Shown: positions 9,363-18,557, numbered from the stretch's first letter. The stretch is 64,000 nt of DNA from Promethearchaeota archaeon (GCA_016839655.1 JAEOTW010000144.1:20656-84655), one strand, 5' to 3'. Numbers and translations: made by a program. Notes: generated from the letters alone by a model not told the origin.

Positions 9363-11243
9363 TTAATAAATTTTTGTTTCTTTATTTAAATAAAGACTAA
9401 ATAGACCTCCAAATAATAAAGTTGTGCCAAGAAATATTAAAGTTGCATTAAATAAGAATTCAGCTGTTGTTTGGGATAAGATAATAGATCCAAACGTAAT
9501 TGAGTCTATTGAAATTATGTCCAATGCAAATATAGAAACAATAATAAAGATAAATAATGAAGAGAAAATCTGTATTATACTAATTATAATATTTATGTTG
9601 TAAATCAATTTTGCTTTACTCTTTTTCAACTCGATAATTTGACCTATTCCAATATCAATAGCAACTTCCTTTTTATTAACCCTTCTTATGAAGAAGTATA
9701 CTAATTCTTTAAGAGGAATAATATCAAAAAAGATAGTAGCCATAGCAAAAAAGCAGAAAAATATTAGAACACGGAGTAAAACTAAAGAAAAGGTAGTAGG
9801 AAAACCAATTATGGGAGATGCTAATATACTAAAATTATTTAATATCCAAATAAAAATTCCAACGAGTATAAGTGCAAAAAGCTTTAATCCTGAGAGAGTA
9901 AGAATAACTGAATGACGATCTGCTATAGTTAATAGGTAATAAGTTATGCCTATAAATAATATAATTAAACCAATAAGTATCGCATTTACATTTAAAACAA
10001 AACTTATTATTAGACAAGTAGAACCAACAATTATTGGCAAATATGGAAAAAAAGGTGCCTTAAAGGGACGATCTAATTCTTTTCTTTTATATCTTAGGAT
10101 AACCGCAGCAAAATTTACAAATGCTAATCCAAAGAAGTAAATAAAGGTTGTTATATTTGCTGTAAAACCGACATTAGCGAAAATAATTGCTAAAACTGTA
10201 AAAAAAATCGCTATAATAGTTGTTACACCTAATGCTAAAGTGGGTTTTTCGGTTTTTTTACTGATCTTTAAAAATTTTTTTGATATATAATGATCTCTTG
10301 CTAAGGCATACATCACAGCTACTCCAGAGCCTAACGCAGCATTCATTGTGATTAATATTGATATCATTGCAGCTATACCCATTAATAAATATCCAGGAAA
10401 TCCTAATATATCATTCATGATGAAAGCTAATAGTATTGGGGATTCTAAGTCTGAAGAATAAGTACCGATATTTATCATTACAACAATGGTCATAGATAAG
10501 TATATAATTAGAGTAACTAGAATTGCTAAAATGTTGGTTTTTGGTATATTTTTAGAAGGTGTTTTCAAATCTGCGTTTAAATACGCCAAATTAGAAGTGA
10601 TACCTGTAAAAAAAATAAATAGCGATGAAAACCAAAAAATAACCACAAAAAAATTAGCCTCAGATACTAAAAAATCTGGATCAAAATTGGATGGATTTGT
10701 AATTGGAGCAATAAAAAAACCAACAAAAATAAAAATTCCAAAGATAATTAGCAAGATTACCGTCAAAAATACGAGGGTTCTTAAAGCTATTTTTTGAGTT
10801 CTAAACATTACAATTGCCGTAAAAAGTATTGACAAAATTGCTATTGGTATAAATAAGTTTTGAATAAATGTTCCGGGAAAAAGGGCTTCTAATACAACTG
10901 TAAAGGCTTGTGCAGAAAATGAAAATGCTGCTATGTTAGCGATCCATAGAAAAAAACCAATAATAAAAGCCAAAAAACCTCCTAATGCTTCCTTACTAAA
11001 GTTATAAGCTCCCCCTGAAATGGGTAAACTAGTAGAAAGTTCACTATAATTTAAAGCAGTAATAAAAATTAATATGCCTCCTAAAATTAGACTGATCAGA
11101 ACCCCAGATTGTGCTTCCTCTATGGCTGATCCTAATAGAATAAAAATTGATCCGCCAATACCGCACCCGATTCCGTATAAAATTCCCGCTAACAACCCAA
11201 CATTCCGGGTTGGAAGAATTTTCTCTTGGTTTTTTTCAGTCAA
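9363..11243 (-). CDS. APC-family amino acid permease with extended C terminus
   Basis: The N-terminal 430 residues form a 12-helix amino acid-polyamine-organocation permease, starting with the signature LLAGILYGIGCGIGGSIF (the helix 1 break that binds the substrate backbone) and PISGGAYNF in helix 2. About 190 further residues add two or more membrane helices and a short hydrophilic loop, making this longer (626 aa) than simple permeases. Translation starts at TTG 11241-11243. It lies between the coiled-coil gene (51 nt upstream) and the PHP gene (4 nt downstream) on the same strand. The transported amino acid is unknown. Confidence 0.85.
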   Translation of the reverse strand: MTEKNQEKILPTRNVGLLAGILYGIGCGIGGSIFILLGSAIEEAQSGVLISLILGGILIFITALNYSELSTSLPISGGAYNFSKEALGGFLAFIIGFFLWIANIAAFSFSAQAFTVVLEALFPGTFIQNLFIPIAILSILFTAIVMFRTQKIALRTLVFLTVILLIIFGIFIFVGFFIAPITNPSNFDPDFLVSEANFFVVIFWFSSLFIFFTGITSNLAYLNADLKTPSKNIPKTNILAILVTLIIYLSMTIVVMINIGTYSSDLESPILLAFIMNDILGFPGYLLMGIAAMISILITMNAALGSGVAVMYALARDHYISKKFLKISKKTEKPTLALGVTTIIAIFFTVLAIIFANVGFTANITTFIYFFGLAFVNFAAVILRYKRKELDRPFKAPFFPYLPIIVGSTCLIISFVLNVNAILIGLIILFIGITYYLLTIADRHSVILTLSGLKLFALILVGIFIWILNNFSILASPIIGFPTTFSLVLLRVLIFFCFFAMATIFFDIIPLKELVYFFIRRVNKKEVAIDIGIGQIIELKKSKAKLIYNINIIISIIQIFSSLFIFIIVSIFALDIISIDSITFGSIILSQTTAEFLFNATLIFLGTTLLFGGLFSLYLNKETKIY

Positions 11244-11294
11244 TAATATCGCGATAATTTTATATCAAGAATTTAAAATTGATAAAAAAAATTT

Positions 11295-12749
11295 TCATGA
11301 TTTTTCTAAATGGAATATTCCTGAGATAATTGATAAAATAGCTCCAATTAATAGGAATAAACCCATTATAAAACTATTTGAATTCCCAAAATCAATAAAA
11401 TTATAAAACACACCTAATGACCAGACAATAAAAAAAATTCCAATTCCTATCAAAATCCCACCAAAGAATTTCGAAGCACGGTAAATAGCTGATAGAACTT
11501 CTAATCTATGTATTCTACTTTCTTTATCTCTAATTTCTTTTTCTTGACTCTCTAACTCTAATTTAAGTTTTTGCAAGATTGTTCTTGAATCATTAGTACT
11601 TGATTCAATTGCGTCCTTTGCCTTATTTAATTTCTCATGTTCTGTTTCCATATGTGTGAGTTTTTCTGTTAACGATTCTAATCGTTGTTCACGTTCAATA
11701 TACTCTGTATTCGAAGTTTCAATATCTTGCTTCAATTCTTCTATTCTTTTCTCATTAGCTTCAATTAAATTTTCTTTAGCTATAATTTGTTCAATTAAAT
11801 TATTGGATGAATCATTCAATTCTTGTATTCGAGATTCAATTTCAATTAATTGTTGCTGTTTATCTGTTAATTGTATTTTATATTTAGCAAGGAGTTCTTC
11901 ATATGTACCTCTTTGTTTTTCCATTTCTGGAAAACCATCTTTAAATTCTTCAAGTCTTAATTCGATCTCCTTAATTCTACTTTCTCTCTTATCAATTTGT
12001 TCAGTTAATAGCTTCTTTTCTTCTTCTTTTGCTTCTATCTCCGAATTTGAATGTTCTAATTCAATTTTATTTTTGCTAATTGAGACTTTTAAAGTTTCAT
12101 TTTCAGCACGTTGACTTTTTAATTTTTTTTCTAAAGCTTCGGCTTCTTCTCTCTGTTTAATAAGTAAATCTTCTTTTGATTGAATCTCTTGATTCATTTT
12201 TGAAATCTTATTGCGTAGTTCTTCTTGAGTAGTAATTTTTTCTTTTATTGAATCTGTTAGAACAATTAAGTCTACTTGTCGTGTTTCGTAGGTCTTAACT
12301 AATTGTTCGTTATTTTTCAAGAGTTCCATATATTCTTGTTCTAAATTCTCTTTACTTTCAGTAGTAATAGTTAATCTCTCCTCTAAATTACCCATCTCTT
12401 CATTTTTACGATTATATCTTTCTTCAAGCTGATTTATAGTTTCTTCAATCGCCGTAAGATATTCCTCTTTATCATCTATCTTTTTTTGAACAGTATCTAG
12501 CTTTTCTTGTGCTTCTTTTATTTCTTCACTTATTTCTTCAATCGGTTTCTTCTCGATCTCTTTTTTTTCTGTCGCTTCTCCATTAGTTATGGTTTCCGAT
12601 ATATCTTCTATACTATTTTCAAATGTTCTTAATTTCTTATCTATCATATCTCTTGAATTTTTAGCTTTCGATAAGTATTCCTTATCTACTCTATCTACTT
12701 CCCTTTCCGATTTATTTTCCTTTTCTTCTCCTTTGAATTCGTCAGTCAT
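11295..12749 (-). CDS. Long coiled-coil protein with C-terminal membrane hairpin
   Basis: Residues 40-410 are almost continuous heptad-type coiled coil rich in Glu, Lys, Gln and Leu, with no catalytic motif. Two hydrophobic helices follow (about 418-440 and 450-475, with a short loop), so the rod is anchored in the membrane by its C terminus and the coiled coil faces one side, probably the cytosol. There is no signal peptide. The start is ATG. It is the first gene of a run continuing into the permease and PHP genes. Tail-anchored coiled coils could serve as tethers or scaffolds; that role is inference only. Confidence 0.7.
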   Translation of the reverse strand: MTDEFKGEEKENKSEREVDRVDKEYLSKAKNSRDMIDKKLRTFENSIEDISETITNGEATEKKEIEKKPIEEISEEIKEAQEKLDTVQKKIDDKEEYLTAIEETINQLEERYNRKNEEMGNLEERLTITTESKENLEQEYMELLKNNEQLVKTYETRQVDLIVLTDSIKEKITTQEELRNKISKMNQEIQSKEDLLIKQREEAEALEKKLKSQRAENETLKVSISKNKIELEHSNSEIEAKEEEKKLLTEQIDKRESRIKEIELRLEEFKDGFPEMEKQRGTYEELLAKYKIQLTDKQQQLIEIESRIQELNDSSNNLIEQIIAKENLIEANEKRIEELKQDIETSNTEYIEREQRLESLTEKLTHMETEHEKLNKAKDAIESSTNDSRTILQKLKLELESQEKEIRDKESRIHRLEVLSAIYRASKFFGGILIGIGIFFIVWSLGVFYNFIDFGNSNSFIMGLFLLIGAILSIISGIFHLEKS

Positions 12750-13046
12750 TTTTTGAATATTGGATTTTAATAATTAATACCTCATATAGAATTAGAATAT
12801 GTAAGTTTATTTAATTTCTGCAAAAATAAAATATTTGATTAAACAAGTGTCGATTTAAATAATCGATCATTTTTATACACACACTTCTTAAAAGTATCTT
12901 ATGAAATATTGAAATTACAGATATATAAATTTTGATGTTTCGCTTTTTTTATTTTGATGTAAGGATGAAAATAATGAATAAATTTATATATGATTATGTT
13001 TTAAATAGTGATTTGATTTACAGTATGAAATTGAATCAATAAAGAT
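12750..13046. other. Noncoding gap with tandem TATA-like boxes
   Basis: No open reading frame of interest is visible. The left half should carry the promoter of the coiled-coil gene on the minus strand. On the plus strand two TATA-like boxes, TTTATATAT at 12983-12991 and TTTTAAATA at 12999-13007, precede the candidate structured RNA at 13047. The region holds no long inverted repeat. Confidence 0.35.
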
Positions 13047-13130
13047 GGGGTTACAGTATCTCTTGACGGGATTGAAAGATATCGGTATAACTTTATCTAT
13101 GGTTCGCGTTTGAACAGATACTTTAACCCC
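13047..13130 (+). ncRNA. Candidate structured noncoding RNA
   Basis: The ends pair as a long stem: GGGGTTA (13047-13053) with TAACCCC (13124-13130), one C/T mismatch, then AGTATCT (13055-13061) with AGATACT (13116-13122). Inside, AGATA (13077-13081) can pair with TATCT (13094-13098), and GTTC (13102-13105) with GAAC (13112-13115), giving a branched fold. The stem is GC-rich for this genome and is followed by CCC and a T tract, a terminator-like end on the plus strand. TATA-like boxes lie 40-60 nt upstream. It is not a tRNA: no D-arm or T-loop consensus fits. An alternative is a bidirectional terminator. Confidence 0.45.
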
Positions 13131-13139
13131 CCCTTTTTA
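13131..13139 (+). terminator. T-tract after the candidate RNA
   Basis: CCC followed by five T directly after the closed stem at 13124-13130. It would serve plus-strand transcripts and overlaps the end of the minus-strand pseudogene. Confidence 0.35.
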
Positions 13140-14069
13140 TCTTTTTAATGTAGCTCTAGCAAATCTATTCCTTTTTTCATCAAAATATAATATATAGTTT
13201 TTTCCTAATATTTTTTCAATGCGAGGGTGAAATTCTGGATTTTTATTTTTCAACCATCTCATTGCCTGTTTTATGGTCCAAATTAAATACTTCTGTTCCC
13301 TATTTAGATTGATTTCACTTGCTAGTGCATCGTGAACTTTAATATTAGCTTCATTTATCCAAGATTCTACCAGAAACAGGATTTTTTTTGGCATATATTT
13401 TGTTAAATCTTTTAGATTATTACCCACTGATTTTCTTACATAAATTGAAGAATCTTGCCTTAATAAAGTTAAAATTTGTAAAATTGTATCGTTTTTTAAA
13501 GGATCTCTAAGCCATTTAACAGACGCATGTGGTCTAAGGCTTTCTGAAGCAAGACGTCTAAGGTTTTCATTACTACTTTTAGCCCATTTAAACAATAATT
13601 CAAGAATAGTATCAGGAATTCTTCTTAAACCTGATAAAATTGCATCTGCAATAGTTTCTCTAATAATCCAATTTGTATCACATGCATAGTTTTTTATTAA
13701 TGGTATTACTTCTTTAAATTCTTCTGGAAACGCAGATACAAATTCAGCAATGAATTGTAGAGAAAAAAGTTGAAGGATTTGACTCTCTATGATTACTCCA
13801 TGGTCAAATGATGTTTCTACAAGTTCAAAAATGAATTTTTTATTGATCTTATTTTTCTCTAATAAATAGTGAAAAACACTTTTAGCAACATGATTTGATA
13901 TAAATTTTATTTCCTTACCTATTCATTCTTTCTCAGGAATCATACGATACTCTTTTGTGAGAATACCATTAATTTTTTCAAATAATTCGGCATTCAAACT
14001 CTAATCAGTATTTGATCTACAAAATTTAGTAGTTCTTTCACGAATAAGTTTAGCAGAGCTGAAAGGCAT
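13137..14069 (-). pseudogene. DNA-alkylation-repeat (AlkD-like, HEAT) protein, two in-frame stops
   Basis: Reading the minus strand from ATG 14069 gives a 310-codon frame in a single phase, broken only by TAG (14001-14003) and TGA (13923-13925). The protein reads sensibly on both sides of each stop. The intact C-terminal half has RRLASESLRPHASVKWLRDP and SSIYVRKSVGNNLKDLTK, which I know from the DNA alkylation repeat family of HEAT-like glycosylase relatives. The remaining downstream open piece has no ATG; the only usable start is TTG at 13595, which would cut the domain in half. The ATG lies 2 nt after the PfkB kinase stop, so it was the second gene of that operon. Decay is likeliest; stop-codon recoding or sequence error are alternatives. 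Confidence 0.75.
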
Positions 14070-14071
14070 AA

Positions 14072-15046
14072 TTATGATTTGGTGGATTTTATTAATGACA
14101 TTACTTCTTCGTATGATGTATTAGGCATAGGCCCAAAAAACTCTACTTTTAAAGCACCAACTGCATTCGCAAATTTCGCTATTTCTTCCAGTTCCCAGCT
14201 CATCAAATATCCTACGATAAATGCACCTCCAAAGCAATCTCCTGCTCCAGTAGGGTCTTTTTCAACAACTCTGAATCCATCTATTTTTAAACCATTATTC
14301 TCATCTTGTGTAAAGACTGTACATCCTTTATATCCTTCTTTTAATACTACTATTTTTGGTCCCATTTCAAGTAATCTTTGGCAAGCTTTTTCAGCTCCGC
14401 TCACACTCGCTATATATTCAGCCTCTTTTCCGCTAGGGAGTAATAAATCTGTTTTTTCTAAAATAGGTTTGCTTATAGTTAATATAGTGTCTAAATCTAA
14501 CATTTCCAGTCTAAGATTTGGATCGAAAGAAACTATAACTTTTGGATTAATTTCTTTTGCTACTTTTATAGCTTTATAGCATGCATCTCGTGATTTCTTG
14601 CTAATTGAGAGCGCACTTCCCATTATGTGGATATTTTTAATATCCTGAAAAAACTCTTTCTTAATATCCGATTCTGAAGTTTCTCCTGCGGCTCCTTGTG
14701 CGAAAATAAATTTACGAGAACCATCAGAATTATATTGGTTGAAAGCTATTCCTGTAGTTAGTTCATTAGTAATCCTTATTTGAGAAGTATCAACATTGTC
14801 ATTATGTAATTTTGCTAGAATACATTTTCCAAACTCATCATTTCCTATAACCCCAATGAATCCAGTAGAAAATCCAAATGGCATTCCCATTCGAGCTGCT
14901 GAATCTATAAATATAGCAGGTGCTCCACTTGGGAAAGGCCCTCTGTAGGCCGCACCAATATCCCCATGTTTAGTATCGATTTTATCTCGCATAATTTCTA
15001 CTAACAGCTCCCCTAGAGAGATGATATCAGGATACTTTTTACCCAT
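14072..15046 (-). CDS. PfkB-family carbohydrate kinase
   Basis: A ribokinase-type sugar or nucleoside kinase that transfers ATP phosphate to a hydroxymethyl group. The C-terminal signature DPTGAGDCFGGAFIVGYL contains the catalytic Asp of GAGD and the anion hole. The N-terminal GELLVEIMRD strand and the glycine-rich SGAPAIFIDSAARMG segment fit substrate binding. The length of 324 aa is typical. The start is ATG. It is the first gene of a unit that continues into the decayed AlkD-like gene 2 nt downstream. Substrate specificity (fructose, deoxygluconate, nucleoside) cannot be assigned from the motifs. Confidence 0.88.
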   Translation of the reverse strand: MGKKYPDIISLGELLVEIMRDKIDTKHGDIGAAYRGPFPSGAPAIFIDSAARMGMPFGFSTGFIGVIGNDEFGKCILAKLHNDNVDTSQIRITNELTTGIAFNQYNSDGSRKFIFAQGAAGETSESDIKKEFFQDIKNIHIMGSALSISKKSRDACYKAIKVAKEINPKVIVSFDPNLRLEMLDLDTILTISKPILEKTDLLLPSGKEAEYIASVSGAEKACQRLLEMGPKIVVLKEGYKGCTVFTQDENNGLKIDGFRVVEKDPTGAGDCFGGAFIVGYLMSWELEEIAKFANAVGALKVEFFGPMPNTSYEEVMSLIKSTKS

Positions 15047-15162
15047 AATTGAATTTCTCTTTTTTGTGAATAATAATTATACCATAATTTTAAATAGAAA
15101 AAAATAGTCTCTATAAGATTTTTAATATAATATAATTAATAATAAAAATGTTAAAATAAGAT

Positions 15163-16077
15163 TTATTTTAAAAATTTCTGTTTAAATGATTCGATAGTAC
15201 TTGAAATTTCTTTAATATGAATTTTTAATTCTTTAGGATGGATTTCTTTTAATTTATCAAGATTTTCTATAATTTCCTTCAATTCATCAATCCAAATATT
15301 CATAAGAATTTCTTTTTCTTTGTTTTTACAGGCTAATTTTATTTCATCATCTATCCATTCTTTCGCACTTTCTTTTATTTGTTTTTTAAGCACATCCACA
15401 GTTATTTTAACTAAATCCTGTTCACTTTTAAGGCTCTCTAACAAGGGTTCTAGATTAGTTTTAAACTCTGAATTCTCTTCATTATATTTTTTAATCATAT
15501 CTCTTAGAACTTCTTCCTTAGTATCATATTCTTCTTTAAAATTATTTAATTTTACAGAAAATTCTTCACTCAATGTTGCTATTTTTTCTAAAAGAGATTT
15601 TATCTTATTCTCAAGATTATTAACTTGACTATCTAGTTTTTGGTTGACTGTTTTGAACTTGTTTTCTAATTCTAAATTAAGTTTCTTAAAATTTTCTTCT
15701 AGACTATCGGAAAGGGTGGTAAATTTTTCTTTTAATTCTCTTTCAAACATGTTAGCTAAATCTTCGATTTTCTTACTTGCAGAAACTTCCTGTTTTTCGA
15801 TATTCTGTTTTACTAAAGTGAATTGGTTTTTCATATTTTGCTCCAATTTGTTGAAGTGCTCGGTTGATTTCTTCTCAAGATTATTTACTTGGTCACTCGA
15901 TTTTTGCTCTAATTTGTTAATTTGCTCGGTTGATTTCTTCTCAAGATTATTTACTTGGTCACTCGATTTTTGTTCTAATTTTTTTAGTTGCTCATTCAAT
16001 TTGTTCTCTAACTTATTTAATTGCTCTTTTAATTTCTGGAATTCTTTAATAGAAACCTCTTCAGATATAATATTCAC
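15163..16077 (-). CDS. Coiled-coil protein with 22-residue repeats
   Basis: The whole 304-residue product is a predicted coiled coil with no enzymatic motif. Residues about 30-75 contain a 22-residue unit (LEQKSSDQVNNLEKKSTEQI plus two) repeated in tandem, i.e. an 11-residue periodicity typical of long straight helical rods. The C-terminal third is more varied and has a Trp-containing helix. Translation starts at GTG with a GGTG-type purine element just before. The gene follows the Ras-like GTPase by 49 nt on the same strand, so the rod is a plausible effector or scaffold of that GTPase; this is inferred from context. Confidence 0.7.
   Translation of the reverse strand: MNIISEEVSIKEFQKLKEQLNKLENKLNEQLKKLEQKSSDQVNNLEKKSTEQINKLEQKSSDQVNNLEKKSTEHFNKLEQNMKNQFTLVKQNIEKQEVSASKKIEDLANMFERELKEKFTTLSDSLEENFKKLNLELENKFKTVNQKLDSQVNNLENKIKSLLEKIATLSEEFSVKLNNFKEEYDTKEEVLRDMIKKYNEENSEFKTNLEPLLESLKSEQDLVKITVDVLKKQIKESAKEWIDDEIKLACKNKEKEILMNIWIDELKEIIENLDKLKEIHPKELKIHIKEISSTIESFKQKFLK
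15857..15988. repeat. 66-bp tandem repeat inside a coiled-coil gene
   Basis: The 66-bp unit beginning TGCTCGGTTGATTTCTTCTC at 15857 recurs at 15923 almost unchanged. It encodes two copies of a 22-residue coiled-coil unit. The near identity at DNA level suggests recent duplication within the gene. Confidence 0.8.
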
Positions 16078-16126
16078 CTTTTCCCTAATTTTTTTAATTC
16101 TCTTGTTTTTTTTTCTGGGCTATACT

Positions 16127-17134
16127 CTATTCTTTTATTTTCAATTGCTCCTCTTTAGTTTTTGATATAATCTTTACCAACTCAAATTCTTCTATATTTA
16201 ATTTTTCCATTAAATCAACATTTTGTTCAAACTCTTTTTTGACAGTAGTTAAGAGGTCTTTTATACTGTCAATTAACTCCATACTTGACTTAGAGTGGAT
16301 TTTTTTTAAGTGTTCTATAGTTTTATCAAGTTCAGACAAATTAATTAGAAATTGATCGATTATATTGATTTTTTGAGTTGAATTTTTTTCTAATTCTTGC
16401 CTAAGAAAGTTGGAATATTTCGATTCATTAATTTCTTTTTCTTCAACTTTTTCTTCTTTGATTATTGGTTGTAACTTCTGTCTATTTAACGCTGAATCTA
16501 AATTATTTAAATTTATCAAGCTCTTTTTTAATTGAGATTCTTTTTTATTTCTCACATTAAGGAACCCTGAGGCAGTATTTTCCTTAACAATATCAGGGAA
16601 AAATATTTCTGTTTTTTTTAAAAAAGTATATATTAAAAGATCAAAACACTCTGTAATATTTTCACCAGTTTTTGCAGACACAAACACTACATTGTCATTT
16701 TTAGCTAAAAAATTACTTAAATTTGATTTAAGATTTTTATTATTTGTAAGTGTGTCCAATTTATTACCAATAAATAATCTTAAAACATCTTCAGATAGAC
16801 TATTTACATGCTCTAAAAACTCCTCCTTTAGAAGTTTTAAGGTTTCTTTTGGTTTACTTAAATCAAAAACTAGAAGAACGATATCGATATCCTTATATAA
16901 TGCTGGATTATAAGGATTAAAAGATCTTTGACCTCCTGTATCCCATATAGAAACTAAAACCCTTATAATATTACCATCATCTTTCACTACATATTCTTTT
17001 TTATTAGTTTCGTTACCAATTGTTGGTAGATATTGTTCGGGAAATGGTCTCCCCAAAAATGTATTTATAATTGAAGTTTTACCAATATTTCCTTCTCCGA
17101 GAACAACCAGTTTTACATTTATGGTATTATCCAA
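16127..17134 (-). CDS. Ras-superfamily small GTPase with coiled-coil tail
   Basis: Residues 1-180 form a Ras/Rab-type G domain: G1 GEGNIGKT (13-20), switch I Thr38 in LPTIG, G3 WDTGGQ with the catalytic Gln, G4 GNKLD and G5 VSAKTGE. Residues 190-335 are a charged helical extension with coiled-coil character, absent from typical small GTPases. No C-terminal Cys for lipidation is present. Translation starts at TTG 17132-17134. The coiled-coil gene follows on the same strand. Asgard genomes carry many such GTPases; the tail suggests the switch is physically coupled to a filament or complex (inference). Confidence 0.88.
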   Translation of the reverse strand: MDNTINVKLVVLGEGNIGKTSIINTFLGRPFPEQYLPTIGNETNKKEYVVKDDGNIIRVLVSIWDTGGQRSFNPYNPALYKDIDIVLLVFDLSKPKETLKLLKEEFLEHVNSLSEDVLRLFIGNKLDTLTNNKNLKSNLSNFLAKNDNVVFVSAKTGENITECFDLLIYTFLKKTEIFFPDIVKENTASGFLNVRNKKESQLKKSLINLNNLDSALNRQKLQPIIKEEKVEEKEINESKYSNFLRQELEKNSTQKINIIDQFLINLSELDKTIEHLKKIHSKSSMELIDSIKDLLTTVKKEFEQNVDLMEKLNIEEFELVKIISKTKEEQLKIKE

Positions 17135-17453
17135 CTTAATAATCGCCTAGAAAAAAATAAATAGATTCTTGATTTGTAAATTTTCTGGCGCAAAGAACCT
17201 TCATTAAGAATTATTTAATTTATTAAAACAAAAACGGAACTTATATTTAAATATATTTAGAAAAACATTTCTTTAAACTTCAAAAATGCATATCTGACTA
17301 TTAAAACTATAAAATTTACATTTATATATACAAGATCTCATTTTTATAACTGCTTTTAAATGTATAAAAGATTTATATTACTTTTTGATTTTTCACTATT
17401 AATAGTATTATATTATTAAAATAGATAAAAATAATTGAAAATGGTATAAGAAA
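17135..17453. other. Divergent promoter region
   Basis: A 319-nt AT-rich gap between the minus-strand GTPase and the plus-strand oxygenase. It holds TATA-like stretches (TTTATATATA at 17321-17330, TTTATATTA at 17372-17380) and no visible gene or strong hairpin. Confidence 0.4.
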
Positions 17454-18491
17454 ATGGGATTAAAAACTAATATAACTGAGATGTTTGGAATTAAGCATCC
17501 AATAATCGCGGCACCTATGGGTCCCTTTTATACAAAAGAACTGACAATAGCGGTTTCTGAAGCGGGAGGGTTAGGAGTATTAAGTCATACCAATCTTTTC
17601 GGGAGAAAAAGCTTAGAAGAGATGAAATCTGATATGGAATATGTAGTTGAACATACAAATAAACCCTTTGGGTTTAATATAAGAACATCGAGATTACAAT
17701 TGGATGCTCCAGGACTCTGTCGAGGGATTTCAAGATTTATTATGAATAATCCAAAAGTAAAGGAGCAATGTGTTTATGCTGTAACTAGCGCAGGATCTCC
17801 AAAGACTTTACCAAAAGCCAAAACTTACCAAAAACTTAAAGAAAGTGGATCAAATATAAAACATTTTCATGTCGCACCAGCTTTATGGCTTGCGGATAAA
17901 TGTGTAGCTTCTGGTGTTGATGGTATGGTTGTTACTGGTTGGGAAGGTGGAGGTCATCAAAGTTATGAAAAAATCAGTACCTTGGTCTTATTACAACAAG
18001 TTACAAAAAAACATCCAGATACTCCTATTATAGCATGTGGCGGTTTTTCTAGTGGAGAAGGGTTAGCTTCAGCTCTAGCGATGGGTGCAGGAGCTATTGC
18101 GATGGGATCAAGATTTATCGCTTCAAAGGAAAGTGAATTCCATGATAAATATAAAAATATTGTTCCATCTGCAAAAGCTGATGATACCACATGGGTTACT
18201 GGAGTCCTTGGTCCAATTCGCCTTTGGAAAAATAACTATTCCTTACATCATGGAGTAGTATCAAGTAAAGAAGAAAAAATGGCATTAGAAGCCCAGATAA
18301 CACCAGAGATTGTAATGAATGATCAAAAACATTATGAAATGACTTATGATGGTAATGTTGAAGAGGGTGCTGTTCTTTTAGGTCAAAGTATCGGTTTAAT
18401 TAATTCTGTTGATAGTGTTAGAGACATTATTGAAGCTATTGTTAGCGATGCGGAGAAAAGATTAAAGGAAGCAAATTGCTGTATTGTATAA
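17454..18491 (+). CDS. FMN-dependent nitronate monooxygenase-family protein
   Basis: A TIM-barrel flavoprotein of the 2-nitropropane dioxygenase/FabK type. The N terminus PIIAAPMGPFYT and GGLGVLSHTN are the usual FMN-binding start, VVTGWEGGGHQ carries the active-site His region, and IACGGFSSGEGLASALAMGA plus GSRF form the phosphate-binding site. Length 345 aa is normal. It may oxidise nitronates or act as an enoyl reductase; the motifs do not separate these. The protein ends in Cys-Cys-Ile-Val, which resembles a CaaX prenylation box, possibly by chance. The start is ATG. It leads a run of same-strand genes up to 19978. Confidence 0.87.
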   Translation: MGLKTNITEMFGIKHPIIAAPMGPFYTKELTIAVSEAGGLGVLSHTNLFGRKSLEEMKSDMEYVVEHTNKPFGFNIRTSRLQLDAPGLCRGISRFIMNNPKVKEQCVYAVTSAGSPKTLPKAKTYQKLKESGSNIKHFHVAPALWLADKCVASGVDGMVVTGWEGGGHQSYEKISTLVLLQQVTKKHPDTPIIACGGFSSGEGLASALAMGAGAIAMGSRFIASKESEFHDKYKNIVPSAKADDTTWVTGVLGPIRLWKNNYSLHHGVVSSKEEKMALEAQITPEIVMNDQKHYEMTYDGNVEEGAVLLGQSIGLINSVDSVRDIIEAIVSDAEKRLKEANCCIV

Positions 18492-18557
18492 TTTTATGCA
18501 ATACTTATATTATTTTTTATCTTATTTTATTATATTTCAAATTTAAAGGTGTTTGTT

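Noticed and set aside
10486..10797. Plus-strand open frame inside the permease
   Set aside because: A shadow of the hydrophobic permease in reverse; no coherent domain.
11656..12114. Long plus-strand open frame inside the coiled-coil gene
   Set aside because: It is rich in Ser, Cys and Ile, as expected of the complement of a Glu/Lys-rich coiled coil, and has no promoter or family pattern.
13047..13130. Folded region read as a possible tRNA
   Set aside because: The 7-bp outer stem looks like an acceptor stem, but no D arm, anticodon stem or TTCRA T-loop with a 5-bp stem can be drawn on either strand.
15857..15988. Near-identical 66-bp units resembling a short repeat array
   Set aside because: They lie in frame inside a coiled-coil gene, lack spacers and encode a 22-residue helical unit, so this is not a CRISPR array.
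15320..16165. Plus-strand open frames opposite the GTPase and coiled-coil genes
   Set aside because: Composition is the mirror of coiled-coil coding sequence; the minus-strand genes have clear motifs.
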